Origin: Gracilimonas sp965227215 | GTDB lineage: Bacteria; Bacteroidota; Rhodothermia; Balneolales; Balneolaceae | Assembly (NCBI GenBank): GCA_965227215.1 | Contig: OZ245729.1 | Span: 186,001 to 250,000, forward strand | Direction of reading: 5' to 3' | DNA length: 64,000 bases | Shown: positions 26,848 through 36,783 of the stretch, piece after piece | Numbering within the stretch: position 1 is the first letter of the stretch | Layout of the letters: every line of letters starts with the position of its first letter | Notes under the pieces: generated by a model | The model's input: only the letters and a program-made list of their open reading frames with translations | What the model was told of the DNA's origin: nothing | Database searches by the model: none | Position numbers and translations under genes: made by a program

Positions 26848-29800
26848 ATGATACAGAAAGAAAAAAACGTTGAGTTATTCCGGACACTGCCCGTTCCTAC
26901 CGCTATAATAAATATAGATGAACCGGCCTTTACCATTGAGGGTGTTAATGATGCCTTCAAAAAAATTTCCAGCCGGGATGAAAGTAATCTTATAGGAAAA
27001 TCTTTTTCGGAAGCTTTCCAGGACAAACGGGAGGGTCATAATTTTTCTGACTTTGAAAAACTGCTAACGACATTCCGAACGGTTTGTGAAACAAAGGAAA
27101 CAATGAAGCTCCCTTCGGTTCGGTATGATATTTCTACAGACGGAAATGAACTTCAACTTAAATACTGGGAAATAACGGTAGCCCCATATTTTGACAGTGA
27201 GGACAAACTGGCCTACCTCCTTTGTACTGCTTCCGATGAAACTGAGAATGTCTTGATCGAAGAGCAAAAAGATATCATACTCAACCATACCGAGGGCGCC
27301 TTCATTCTTACAAATGATAAACTGGAAATACTTTTATGCAACGAACAGTTCACTCAGAACTATAAAGAGATGTTTGGGATCGACGTAAAGACCGGCGTAT
27401 CCATACTTGAGTATGCATTGCCCGAACGTCGAAAAGAAGTAGAACAAATATATAAGCAGGTCTTAAACGGAGAAACCATTGACTTGGAGCTCCCTGTTCC
27501 GGTAAATGATGATGACTTTCGGTATTTCGACGTAATCTATAAACCCGCAAGACGTGCTAATGGTGATATATTTGGAGCATTCATAACTTTACGGGAAACC
27601 ACTTCTGAAAAAAAAGCCAAGCAACGTTTAGAAGAAAAGGAAGCTCGCTTTCGTTCACTGGTTGAGCAAGGTGGCGATGTAGTAGTCATCCTTGGCAGTA
27701 ATGGCGACCCAAAGTATGTGACCCCATCTGTAGAAACGGTTTTTGGATATAAGCCGAAAGAAGCAAAAGATATAAATGTTAGCGAAGTAACCCACCCTGC
27801 TGATTTTCACTTTGTGGAAGAAGCACTGAAAGAAGCGGTTGAGAATCCCGGAAAGAATGTAAGAGTCCCTCCTGTTCGCATGAAGCAAGCTGACGGAACC
27901 TGGCGATGGTATGAAACGTCTTTCACAGACCTGAGAAATGAGCCTTCTGTTGATGGAATAGTGGATAATATAAGAGATGTACATGATCAGGTTCTTACTG
28001 AGAAATTGCTGGAACGTTCCAAAGAGAAATATGAATCGTTAGTAAGGAGTGTTGAAGGAGTTATTTGGGAAGCTAAAGCCGACACATTCGAGTTTACCTA
28101 TATAAGTCCTCAGTCAGCACATCTATTTGGATACGAAGCAGAAGACTGGATTAACGATCCTGACTTCTGGGAGATGAACATACACCCGGAAGATCGCCAG
28201 GAATGTATTGACTACTGTCAAAGCCGAACCAGAAAAGGTGAAAATCATGATTTCGAATACCGCTTTAAAAAAGCTTCCGGCGAATATATTTGGGTTCGTG
28301 ATGTTGTTACGGTAATAAGTAAGAATGGAAAACCGGATTTACTTCGTGGCTTAATGATAGATATAGATAAGCAAAAAAAGCTTATTAATCTGATGGAAGA
28401 AACCTACCAGATTGCTAAAATAGGTAACTGGGAGCTTGACCTGCAGCAGGAAAAGTTATTCTGGTCCCCCTTTATTAAAGAACTTCACGATGTACCCGCT
28501 GACTATGAACCTGATCTGGAGACTGCGATCGAGTTTTACGAGGAAGGTAAAAGCCGAAATGAAATTGAGAAAGCCGTAACAAATGCTATAGAAAAGAATG
28601 AATCCTTTGATGTTGAGCTGACTATTATAACAGCTAAAGGCAGGAAAAAGTGGATTCGGGCAGTGGGAACACCTGAACAAGCAAATGGTGAGTGTATCCG
28701 TATTTTCGGAAGTACGCAGGACATAACAGATCGTAAAGTAGCCGAAGAGAAGCTCAAAAAAGCAGAAGAGAAATATCGGAATGTAGTAGAGCATAGTACC
28801 AATATGTTTTACACTCACGACGTTAATGGTGTGCTGAACTATGTAAGCCCTCAATCGGAATACTTTCTGGGATACGAGCCCGAAGAAGCCAGGAAAAGAT
28901 GGATAGAGTTTATTACGGATCATCCGATAAACCAAAAGGGTGTAGAAATTACTCAACGTGCCATTGAGACTGGTAAAAGGCAACAGCCTTATGAACTTCA
29001 GCTTAAAACCGGAAAAGGAGAAATTATCTGGGTTGAAGTGAACGAAGCTCCATTGGTGGATGATGGGAAAACAGTTTCCATTGTAGGTTCCCTTACCGAT
29101 ATAACTGAGCGCAAGAAGTATGAGGAAAAACTGCAGAAAAGCCTCGAGCGGTATCATTATGTTACTAAAGCAACGCGTGATGCCATTTATGATTGGGACG
29201 CTAAAGATGATTCCGTTCACTGGGGAGATGGCTTATCCACCCTGTTTGGTTATAATCCTTCTGATATAGATTCATCTGTAAATAGGTGGGTCGATTTGAT
29301 TCACCCCAATGATGTAAATGAAGTTCGGGAGGCTTTAGAATTTACTCTTAAGGATGCCTCCATGAATCATTGGTCATCCGATTATCGGTTAAAGAAAGCA
29401 AATGGGGATTATGCCCATGTTCGGGAAAACGGCTACATCATCAGAGATGAAGATGGCTATGCAATCCGCATGATTGGAGCCATTCAGGATATTACGGAAG
29501 AAGTTTTTTCAAAGGAAGAAATACAAGCCTCCCTCTCTGAAAAGGAAACACTGTTATCTGAAATCCATCACCGTGTGAAGAATAATCTAGCGGTGGTTTC
29601 CGGAATGATTCAACTTCAGGCCTATGATACCGAGAACGAAGATTTACAGGCTAAACTGTTCGACAGTGTGGTTCGCATTAAAACGATGGCTACTGTACAC
29701 GAACTACTTTACCAGTCCCGAAGTTTTTCAAAACTTGAGTTCTCCGATACCCTCCAAAAACTGGTGGAGAACATATCCGACACACTACGTACAAACACTT

Positions 29801-30174
29801 ACATCGATACAACCATTGACTGTGAACCTACTAAACTGAACATAAATCAGGCCATTCCAGCTTCACTTATCGTAAATGAGGTAATCACTAACATATACAA
29901 ACACGCCTTTAAAGGACGAGAAAAAGGCACGGTAACATTCACACTAAAGGAAAAAAACAAACGAATAAGCATACAGATAAAAGATGACGGAGTAGGATTT
30001 CCTGAAGGTTTTGATGTGAATACAAACACTTCGTTGGGTTTTCATCTCATTCGGGTTTTAAGTGAGCAAATTAACGCTACTTACAAATATGAAAACGCTA
30101 CTTCCGGCACTATTTTTGAATTGTCATTCCGAAAACAAAGCAATAAAGGTATAGGAAACAGACATCTTAATTAA
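26848..30174 (+). CDS. Multi-PAS sensor histidine kinase (HisKA_2 type)
   Basis: 1108 aa, soluble, no membrane helix. About seven PAS units can be counted (roughly 8-120, 134-245, 262-380, 388-510, 515-630, 640-755, 765-885), several ending in the PAC-type GS.TDITE motif. The kinase core is HisKA_2: EKETLLSEIHHRVKNNLAVV with the phospho-acceptor at His907/His908, then an HATPase with NEVITNIYKHAF and DDGVGFP. Kinases of this class often signal to stand-alone receivers rather than canonical transcription factors. No receiver is adjacent. It is followed 114 nt later by a shorter paralogue with a near-identical kinase core. Confidence 0.9.
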   Translation: MIQKEKNVELFRTLPVPTAIINIDEPAFTIEGVNDAFKKISSRDESNLIGKSFSEAFQDKREGHNFSDFEKLLTTFRTVCETKETMKLPSVRYDISTDGNELQLKYWEITVAPYFDSEDKLAYLLCTASDETENVLIEEQKDIILNHTEGAFILTNDKLEILLCNEQFTQNYKEMFGIDVKTGVSILEYALPERRKEVEQIYKQVLNGETIDLELPVPVNDDDFRYFDVIYKPARRANGDIFGAFITLRETTSEKKAKQRLEEKEARFRSLVEQGGDVVVILGSNGDPKYVTPSVETVFGYKPKEAKDINVSEVTHPADFHFVEEALKEAVENPGKNVRVPPVRMKQADGTWRWYETSFTDLRNEPSVDGIVDNIRDVHDQVLTEKLLERSKEKYESLVRSVEGVIWEAKADTFEFTYISPQSAHLFGYEAEDWINDPDFWEMNIHPEDRQECIDYCQSRTRKGENHDFEYRFKKASGEYIWVRDVVTVISKNGKPDLLRGLMIDIDKQKKLINLMEETYQIAKIGNWELDLQQEKLFWSPFIKELHDVPADYEPDLETAIEFYEEGKSRNEIEKAVTNAIEKNESFDVELTIITAKGRKKWIRAVGTPEQANGECIRIFGSTQDITDRKVAEEKLKKAEEKYRNVVEHSTNMFYTHDVNGVLNYVSPQSEYFLGYEPEEARKRWIEFITDHPINQKGVEITQRAIETGKRQQPYELQLKTGKGEIIWVEVNEAPLVDDGKTVSIVGSLTDITERKKYEEKLQKSLERYHYVTKATRDAIYDWDAKDDSVHWGDGLSTLFGYNPSDIDSSVNRWVDLIHPNDVNEVREALEFTLKDASMNHWSSDYRLKKANGDYAHVRENGYIIRDEDGYAIRMIGAIQDITEEVFSKEEIQASLSEKETLLSEIHHRVKNNLAVVSGMIQLQAYDTENEDLQAKLFDSVVRIKTMATVHELLYQSRSFSKLEFSDTLQKLVENISDTLRTNTYIDTTIDCEPTKLNINQAIPASLIVNEVITNIYKHAFKGREKGTVTFTLKEKNKRISIQIKDDGVGFPEGFDVNTNTSLGFHLIRVLSEQINATYKYENATSGTIFELSFRKQSNKGIGNRHLN

Positions 30175-30288
30175 ATCTGGTTTTTTCCTAAAGAAATCTC
30201 CTGTACCTTCGATAAGTACAAAATAGATACACGCATTACGCTCTTTGTTAGCATAATACTATTCCAAGATTTTTAGAGTTAGCACTCC

Positions 30289-31770
30289 ATGGTTTCAACC
30301 TCGTACACCCGTCAAATACTGGATAACCTTCCAAATAGTGTCTTTGTAATCAATGTGCATGACACCGGATTATTCAGCATTCAGGATGTAAACAAAGCCC
30401 AATTGGCTTTCATTAATAAAGAAAGAGATGAAATTGTTGGGAAGTATACACATGAGGTATTTCCTCAAGAGGTTGCCGATCACCTTAAAACAGTTTACCA
30501 GCGATGCGTTAACAAGGGTGAACGAATTTCCTATGAAGAGAAGATAAATCTGCCAGATAAAGGAGAACGATATTACCTGACTACACTAACCCCCCAGAAG
30601 GAAGATGATGATTCCATTACAAGCCTTGTGGGTACATCTATCGACATCACCGAGCAAAAGCTTACAGAACAGTCGTTAAGAAAAAGTGAGGAGCAGTATC
30701 GTGGCTTTGTACAGAACAGTACGGAGGGCATTTATTTATTCGAATTTAAAGAACCCATCGATACCTCACTCCCTCCTCTTGAACAAGCTTCCTTGTTTTT
30801 TAAACACGGTTACCTGGCTGCCTGCAACGAGGCTATGGCAGAAATGTACGGCTATGAGGATAGCAGTGTTATTGTTGGAAAACGATTAGAATTCTTTTTC
30901 GGTAGCGAAAAAAACGAGCATAATATTGAGTACTTCAAAAACATAATAGACTCTGGATATAAAATTAAGGATGCGCTGAGCATTGAGCTGGACAAAGACG
31001 GGAATACCAAATACTTCCTTAATAACATTTCCGGGGTCGTTGAAAACGGGAAGTTAAGCCGGGTTTGGGCTACCCAAAAGGATGTAACCGTTGAAAAAAC
31101 TTCTGAAAAACAACTGCAGGAATCTCTGACTGAGAAAAACACTCTTTTGTCAGAAATTCATCATCGAGTAAAAAATAACCTTGCAGTGGTTTCAGGAATG
31201 ATGCAATTACAAGCGTATGAAACCGACAATGACAGCCTCAAGGAGAAACTCTATGATAGCGTTGTCCGAATTAAAACCATGGCTACCGTTCACGAATTAT
31301 TGTATCAATCGCAGAGCTTTTCCAATCTGGAATTTTCGGACACTCTTACCAAGCTGGTAGAGAATATTTCCGAAACCCTGCAAACGAATACGGATGTAGA
31401 CGTAGACATTGATAGTGAACTTATTCACCTGAACATCAATCAGGCTATTCCCGCCTCTCTCATCGTTAATGAGGTGCTGACGAATACCTACAAACACGCA
31501 TTCCCTGATAAAGAAGAAGGAAAAATAAGTTTTTGTTTATCAGAGAGTAACGATCTCATAACCATTGAAATAACGGATGATGGCGTTGGCTTTCCCGCTA
31601 ATGGGAACCCTGAACAAAGCTCATTAGGTGTACATCTAATTGATGTGCTTAGCCAACAAATTGAAGCTAACTACAAGTACATCAACAGAGAAAATGGTAA
31701 AGGCACCTACTTCTCCATGTCGTTCAAACGGACTGATTCTACAGAGATTCCGGAGGATCAGCTAAAGTAG
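30289..31770 (+). CDS. PAS sensor histidine kinase (HisKA_2 type), paralogue of the preceding kinase
   Basis: 493 aa, soluble. Two PAS regions (about 8-125 and 135-275) precede HisKA_2 with EIHHRVKNNLAVVSGMMQLQAYE (His291/His292) and HATPase_c with NEVLTNTYKHAFPDKEEG and DDGVGFP. The kinase core is closely similar to that of the 1108-aa kinase upstream, so the pair looks like a tandem duplication with divergence in the sensory part. The 3' end lies in an inverted repeat shared with the convergent alkaline phosphatase gene. Confidence 0.9.
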   Translation: MVSTSYTRQILDNLPNSVFVINVHDTGLFSIQDVNKAQLAFINKERDEIVGKYTHEVFPQEVADHLKTVYQRCVNKGERISYEEKINLPDKGERYYLTTLTPQKEDDDSITSLVGTSIDITEQKLTEQSLRKSEEQYRGFVQNSTEGIYLFEFKEPIDTSLPPLEQASLFFKHGYLAACNEAMAEMYGYEDSSVIVGKRLEFFFGSEKNEHNIEYFKNIIDSGYKIKDALSIELDKDGNTKYFLNNISGVVENGKLSRVWATQKDVTVEKTSEKQLQESLTEKNTLLSEIHHRVKNNLAVVSGMMQLQAYETDNDSLKEKLYDSVVRIKTMATVHELLYQSQSFSNLEFSDTLTKLVENISETLQTNTDVDVDIDSELIHLNINQAIPASLIVNEVLTNTYKHAFPDKEEGKISFCLSESNDLITIEITDDGVGFPANGNPEQSSLGVHLIDVLSQQIEANYKYINRENGKGTYFSMSFKRTDSTEIPEDQLK

Positions 31771-31789
31771 TTTTGTTTTACTTCAGCTG
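31759..31789. terminator. Inverted repeat spanning two convergent gene ends
   Basis: CAGCTAAAGTA (31759-31769) and TACTTCAGCTG (31779-31789) form a stem with one mismatch around a T-rich loop. It includes the stop codons of both the PAS kinase and the alkaline phosphatase, so it may act as a compact two-way terminator; no long T-tract follows. Confidence 0.35.
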
Positions 31790-32944
31790 AGGCAGCGAAC
31801 CGACCCCTAAAAGTTCGGCCATTTTCTTACCTACATATGTATTTTCTCTCCACCCCATAAACTCGGTAGCCTGCGGCCCATAAGCCATTAACGGAACCGG
31901 TGTTCCGGTATGGTAGCCTGTGGTCCAATAAATTTCTAAGGAATCTCCTTCAGCGTGTTGTCGCTGCAAAGTCATACCTCCGGTTTCATGATCGGCAGTC
32001 AATACAACTAAGGTCTCTCCATCCTCACGGGCAAAATCGAGAGCTGTTTTTACGGCTGCATCAAAATCTTCAACTTCATTGAGAACATAATCTGTATTGT
32101 TTCCATGACTGCCCCAATCAATCTGGCTTCCCTCAATCATCAGAAAAAAACCATCTTCATTCTGGCTCAGAATATCTAACGCTTTTGATGCCATAGCCGC
32201 GCTTGAAGGCTCTGATTCAGCTCTTTCCAGGCCATCATCAGCAAATAATCCTAAAAGCTTTTCAGTACCGCTATCTTCGAGCTCTTCCTTCGTTCGAAGT
32301 AATTGATATCCTGCCTCTTCAGCTTGGGCAATCAGGTCTTCTGAATCGCTGCGTAACTGTGCGGAAAAGAATTCAAACCCTCCGCCAAGCATAACTTCTG
32401 CTCCTGAACTGAGCAATTGAACCGCGATTTCTTCTTCCATGCTTCGGCTTTCCACGTGAGACGCAAAACTAGCCGGCGTGGCATGTGTAATCGAAGAAGT
32501 AGCTACCAACCCGGTACTTAAGCCCATCTCTTCGGCTAATTGCAGAATAGTCTTACACGCTTTCTTATCCGGATTTACAGCGATCGCTCCATTATAGGTT
32601 TTTAGTCCGCAAGAATAGGCCGTTGCACCCGAAGCAGAATCCGTTATTAAATTGTCAGATGAGTACGTTTTTACAAACCCCGTGACCGGCATCGTTTGCA
32701 TATGCAGTAACCCTTCAGGACCAACCAAAGCATATTGCCCTGATGTGATTTGAGCTAATCCAGTACCATCCCCGATCAAAAAGATGATGTTCTTAACCGT
32801 CTTCCCTTCTACCAGCGGTAAGAGTTCAGGCGTTTCAGATCCTGAAGTAGCAACTGCCATCACTTCAGTATTATCTTGACTGTTTGAGTCTTGGCAAGAG
32901 ATTAATGTTAAAAACAGGATTGATAGAAATAAAAACTTTTTCAT
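31778..32944 (-). CDS. Alkaline phosphatase (PhoA family), lipoprotein
   Basis: 388 aa. Signal peptide with LISC lipobox (Cys17). Metal-binding Asp59 lies in IFLIGDGTG, the nucleophile Ser103 in TDSASGATA, and the late metal motif is LTADHETGGM with a final His in TGYHTG. Zn/Mg phosphomonoesterase releasing phosphate outside the inner membrane; the lipobox indicates anchoring rather than a free periplasmic enzyme. ATG start. Converges with the PAS kinase gene with only 7 nt between stops. No PHO-box-like site was identified. Confidence 0.92.
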   Translation of the reverse strand: MKKFLFLSILFLTLISCQDSNSQDNTEVMAVATSGSETPELLPLVEGKTVKNIIFLIGDGTGLAQITSGQYALVGPEGLLHMQTMPVTGFVKTYSSDNLITDSASGATAYSCGLKTYNGAIAVNPDKKACKTILQLAEEMGLSTGLVATSSITHATPASFASHVESRSMEEEIAVQLLSSGAEVMLGGGFEFFSAQLRSDSEDLIAQAEEAGYQLLRTKEELEDSGTEKLLGLFADDGLERAESEPSSAAMASKALDILSQNEDGFFLMIEGSQIDWGSHGNNTDYVLNEVEDFDAAVKTALDFAREDGETLVVLTADHETGGMTLQRQHAEGDSLEIYWTTGYHTGTPVPLMAYGPQATEFMGWRENTYVGKKMAELLGVGSLPQLK

Positions 32945-33020
32945 AGCTAATTCTTTTTTCTGAAAGTAATGGTTCTGCTTTGGTTTTAAATTAAGAGAAT
33001 GTAAAAGTATGACTAAGATT

Positions 33021-34544
33021 TTATGAGAAGAAAGCCTTAATCAATCCCCATAGTCCTTTTGCAGGCTTCAATGAATTCTGATTTCGTTTGGTAGCCTTTG
33101 TAATACGCTCGGCCGGAATAACAGGTTCTTTGCTGCTTTGATTATTTTCGGTCCGTTTCGGTTTGCTCGAAGAGTTTTTCTTCGATTTCGGTCTTGAATC
33201 CTCTGCTGCGTTACCTTTCAAAACAACATCAACTGAATCCAGATTTTGCACTTTTTTGTTGGCTTTAACTATCTCTTTCTGAGTCAACTTCCTAGCCTTA
33301 TTCTTTTTCGGTTTAGGTTTGTCAGATTCTTTCTTCTTAGTGTCCGATTCAGGCTTCTTTTTAGAATCGGATGATCTTCTCTTTTTCTCCGATGTGTTCT
33401 TCGGAGATTTCTTGGCTTGAGAATCCGAACGGCCTGAAGAAGGCAGATCCAAGATCTCCAGCTGATCCCCTACTTTATCCTGAATAGCTTTAAAGGCTCG
33501 CTTATCCTTTTTGTTAACAAAGGTGACTGCAATTCCGGTTTTATCATACCGGCCGGTTCGGCCAATCCGGTGTACATAATCGTCAACGGCACGGGGCACG
33601 TCATAATTGATAATGAGTGAGACATCAGCGATATCAATACCGCGAGCCAATACATCCGTGGCTACAATCACCGGAACCTGCCCGCTTTTAAATTCATGCA
33701 AGGCTTTATTCCTTTCATCCTGATCGCGATCGCCGTGGATACTGCCGGCCTTAATCCCCTTCTTAACCAGCAAGCGTTCCAGCTCGTCGGTTCCTCTTTT
33801 AGTAGCACAGAATATGATACAAGAATCCCACTTTAGATCATCCAGCACATTTTGAACCAGGCTTAGTTTCTGCTTCTGATCCACAAAATAGGCCTGTTGC
33901 TCAATACTGCCCGATGGCTTCTCAATGGCTATTTCTACTTTCTCCGGGTCATTCATGAATTGATTTGCCAAATCTTTTATTTCTTTTGGCATGGTAGCAG
34001 AGAACAACAGCGTTTGTCGTTCTTTGGGAAGCTTTTTAATGATTTTAGTCACATCCGGTAAAAATCCCATATCAAGCATGCGATCGGCTTCATCCAGCAC
34101 CAAAAATTTAATGTGGCTGAAATCGATATCCAGTACTTTGGTTTGATCAATTAACCTTCCCGGAGTAGCTACAATGATATCAACACCGGAGCGAATTGCT
34201 TTAGCTTGCTGCGAAAAATCTTCTCCCCCAATAATATTTGCTGAGGAAATTCCGGTGTGGTATCCAAGCGCAAAAATCTGTTCATCTATCTGCTGTGCAA
34301 GCTCCCGGGTTGGAGATAAGATCAGCGCCTGTGTATGTTCAGATGGGTTTTCCAAAATCTGCTGTAGCACAGGTATTACAAATGCTCCTGTTTTTCCTGT
34401 ACCGGTTTGTGCGGCTCCAATAATATCCTTTTTCTGAAGGATGATGGGTATGGTCTGTTCTTGAATTGGAGTAGGTTCGGTGTAGCCAATGTCTCTCAAG
34501 CCGGCTTGAAGCTCGTCTTTGAAATCAAATTCGTTAAATGTCAA
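33021..34544 (-). CDS. DEAD-box RNA helicase (RhlE-like)
   Basis: 507 aa. Helicase core 1-360: Q-motif TPIQEQTI, motif I AAQTGTGKT (44-52), TPGRLI, DEADRMLDMGF, SAT, and HRIGRTGR. The tail (about 365-507) is a low-complexity Lys/Ser-rich basic extension, typical of RhlE-type helicases of marine Bacteroidota. Unwinds structured RNA in ribosome assembly or mRNA turnover. The start is TTG (MTFNEFDFKD) with no ATG nearby. Divergent from the FKBP gene. Confidence 0.93.
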   Translation of the reverse strand: MTFNEFDFKDELQAGLRDIGYTEPTPIQEQTIPIILQKKDIIGAAQTGTGKTGAFVIPVLQQILENPSEHTQALILSPTRELAQQIDEQIFALGYHTGISSANIIGGEDFSQQAKAIRSGVDIIVATPGRLIDQTKVLDIDFSHIKFLVLDEADRMLDMGFLPDVTKIIKKLPKERQTLLFSATMPKEIKDLANQFMNDPEKVEIAIEKPSGSIEQQAYFVDQKQKLSLVQNVLDDLKWDSCIIFCATKRGTDELERLLVKKGIKAGSIHGDRDQDERNKALHEFKSGQVPVIVATDVLARGIDIADVSLIINYDVPRAVDDYVHRIGRTGRYDKTGIAVTFVNKKDKRAFKAIQDKVGDQLEILDLPSSGRSDSQAKKSPKNTSEKKRRSSDSKKKPESDTKKKESDKPKPKKNKARKLTQKEIVKANKKVQNLDSVDVVLKGNAAEDSRPKSKKNSSSKPKRTENNQSSKEPVIPAERITKATKRNQNSLKPAKGLWGLIKAFFS

Positions 34545-34684
34545 TGGTCTCGTCTGTTATGAAATTTCTTATGATGCCACAATATACACAGATGACGGAT
34601 TATTTATTCCACTTTGCTATGATTTGCCCTATTTTATAATGATTTAAGAAATTGAACTTTAAATTTAATCATCAAAACGTAACT

Positions 34685-35404
34685 ATGAGATTTAATAAAC
34701 TATTCTTCAGTTCTCTATTGAGCGCTATGTTGCTGATTTCTGCATGCAACCAACAAAAAATGGGAGCCGGATCTTACGATGCTGACCTCAGCACCAAACT
34801 TGACAGTGTAAGCTATGCGCTTGGTTATCAGAATGGAATGTTTTTAAGCCGTGAAGGCATCGACGAACTGGAAATGAATAACTACAATGCCGGAATAAAT
34901 GCCGGACTTTCATCAGAAGACGGACTGCTAACCCAGGAACAAATTCGGTCGGTTACCAACAGTTACCTGCAGGAACTGACTGAAATGAGAAGCCAGGAAA
35001 ACCTGGAAGCCGGTCAAGCCTTTCTTGAAGAAAATCTGAGTAAAGAAGGTGTACAGGAAACAGAATCAGGCCTTCAGTATAAAGTGATTGAAGAAGGCGA
35101 TGGGGCCTCTCCTTCTGCCGAAAATACCGTTCGTGTACATTATGAAGGGAAGCTGTTGAATGGCGAAGTGTTTGACAGTTCCTACGACAGAGGTCAGCCA
35201 GCTGAATTCCCTTTAAACCGGGTAATTCCGGGTTGGACAGAAGGTGTACAGCTTATGAAAGAAGGCGCCACTTATGAGTTCTATATTCCGGCTGAGCTTG
35301 CCTACGGAAGCAGAGCACCTCAAGGCAGCCCAATTGGACCGAATGAAACGTTGGTATTTAAAGTAGAACTGCTGGAAGTGAAAGAAGCAGCAGGTTCTAA
35401 CTAA
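34685..35404 (+). CDS. FKBP-type peptidyl-prolyl isomerase, lipoprotein (Mip/FkpA-like)
   Basis: 239 aa from the ATG at 34685; an in-frame TTG 33 nt upstream would spoil the signal peptide. Lipobox ISAC (Cys21), an N-terminal helical dimerisation region of the FkpA/Mip type (about 35-125: DSVSYALGYQNG, a long helix with EENLSKEG), and the FKBP domain (about 130-232) with VRVHYEGKLLNGEVFDSSYDRG and GSRAPQGSPIGPNETLVF. Helps fold envelope proteins. Followed by a bidirectional terminator. Confidence 0.92.
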   Translation: MRFNKLFFSSLLSAMLLISACNQQKMGAGSYDADLSTKLDSVSYALGYQNGMFLSREGIDELEMNNYNAGINAGLSSEDGLLTQEQIRSVTNSYLQELTEMRSQENLEAGQAFLEENLSKEGVQETESGLQYKVIEEGDGASPSAENTVRVHYEGKLLNGEVFDSSYDRGQPAEFPLNRVIPGWTEGVQLMKEGATYEFYIPAELAYGSRAPQGSPIGPNETLVFKVELLEVKEAAGSN

Positions 35405-35425
35405 CAGAATAGCAATTCCAAAAAG

Positions 35426-35461
35426 AAAACCCCGACACAAGTTAATGTGCCGGGGTTTTTT
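35426..35461. terminator. Bidirectional terminator between the FKBP and lipoprotein genes
   Basis: AAAACCCCG...ACAC pairs with GTG..CGGGGTTTT (one mismatch, 8-nt loop) and is flanked by A-rich and T-rich tracts on either side, so it can serve both convergent genes. Confidence 0.85.
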
Positions 35462-35481
35462 ATTATCCAATCGTGTTGCGT

Positions 35482-36783
35482 TTATGACGCAAGGTTGATG
35501 AGAATCATGATTTGGCTAACAGCTTCAATTTCAGATTCACTGCTGCCAGACAGGTTACTTTCTACTGTTCCCTGAATACTGGTAAAGAATGATTCGTATA
35601 CATCAAATACAGCACTTGCTTTCAGAATTCCTGAAATAGAACTACTGAAATTTGATTTAGCACCATTATCTGAGTTAATCTCATTGTCAATATTCAGAAT
35701 TACGGTTGCTTCAAATGCCGTATCGCTTTCCATGGTATTTCTAACTTCGTCATGGTAAGCTTCAAATGCGGCTTCTACTTCGCTGGCAACACCGGCACTT
35801 GCTTCAATTTCAGATCGAAGCTCTACACCTGCATCTATAATTGCCTGCTTGGAACTTTCAGACATCTCCGTTGCTTCAGCTTCTGCCTGCACGGCTAAGT
35901 CAACAGCGGTTGCTGCAATCAAGGAAGCTTGTGCTCTTACATCATTTTTGATTTCAGAGGAAACGGCTGTCATACTATTCACAGTAACCCGGCTCCACAT
36001 TTCGAGAGCTTTTGCGGTAGCAGATGCATCCAGACCGGCATTCACGTATGCGTTTACAGTTGATTCTATAAATACATCGTATGCTTCGGATCGTGCTTCA
36101 GCACTTGAGGATGCTGCAAGCTCGGATTCCAGACGAAACTGAGCTTCCGCTAACAGTTCATAGGTTTCTTCAAGGGCTTCTTCAGAATTGTTCTGCATCA
36201 TCTCGCTGTAGAATTCTACTCTTGCTTCTGCAGAATTTTTAAGAGCAGCTGCAATCTGAGCAGAAGAAGTAAGTCCGGATTCGATCTCTGATGCCACATT
36301 ATTGGTCACCACAGCTTCAATATCTGATTTCTGAACGATATCAGCATTACCGGAAGCAACTACTTCAGCAAATACAGAAGACTCCGCAGTAGATTCCGTG
36401 TTGATGGGTTTCAGTGTAACTGAACTTCCATTTTCAACTTCACTGGAAAGAAACCCTCTCCATTCGTTACCCTCATTCTTCGCAATAATAACAATGTTTT
36501 CTGCTGCTTCCACGTCTACTTCAAGCATAAAATTGCCTGATGCATTCGTTTCTGTTTCGGTACCTTCTATAGTTTCAAAAGAACCTTCAGAAGTTACCCT
36601 GGCAGCGGTTACTACTGCTCCCTCTACAGAAGAAGCTGTAACTTTTTGTTTGGAAGATTCAGGCTGTACAGAACCTTCAATAGTGGCACTTTGATTGTCG
36701 GATGAGTTGGAAGAACAACCCATTGCCACTAGCGCTGTAATTAAAAATACAATTGATAACTTTATCGGTTTTGTTGTAAACAT
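35482..36783 (-). CDS. Ala/Ser/Glu-rich acidic lipoprotein, unknown function
   Basis: 433 aa. Lipobox AMGC (Cys23). Residues about 34-125 look like a carboxypeptidase-regulatory/beta-sandwich module (IEGSVQ... EGAVVTAARV ... SGNFMLEVDVEA). The remaining 300 residues are a strongly helical, acidic Ala/Ser/Glu/Val-rich stretch without recognisable catalytic residues; it may form long helices at the cell surface. No known family recognised. ATG start. Its terminator is the shared hairpin downstream. Confidence 0.75.
   Translation of the reverse strand: MFTTKPIKLSIVFLITALVAMGCSSNSSDNQSATIEGSVQPESSKQKVTASSVEGAVVTAARVTSEGSFETIEGTETETNASGNFMLEVDVEAAENIVIIAKNEGNEWRGFLSSEVENGSSVTLKPINTESTAESSVFAEVVASGNADIVQKSDIEAVVTNNVASEIESGLTSSAQIAAALKNSAEARVEFYSEMMQNNSEEALEETYELLAEAQFRLESELAASSSAEARSEAYDVFIESTVNAYVNAGLDASATAKALEMWSRVTVNSMTAVSSEIKNDVRAQASLIAATAVDLAVQAEAEATEMSESSKQAIIDAGVELRSEIEASAGVASEVEAAFEAYHDEVRNTMESDTAFEATVILNIDNEINSDNGAKSNFSSSISGILKASAVFDVYESFFTSIQGTVESNLSGSSESEIEAVSQIMILINLAS

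Noticed and set aside
28456..29220. A 254-codon minus-strand open frame inside the large PAS kinase
   Set aside because: It is antisense to a well-supported gene, has no recognisable motif and no ribosome site; a shadow of the codon usage.
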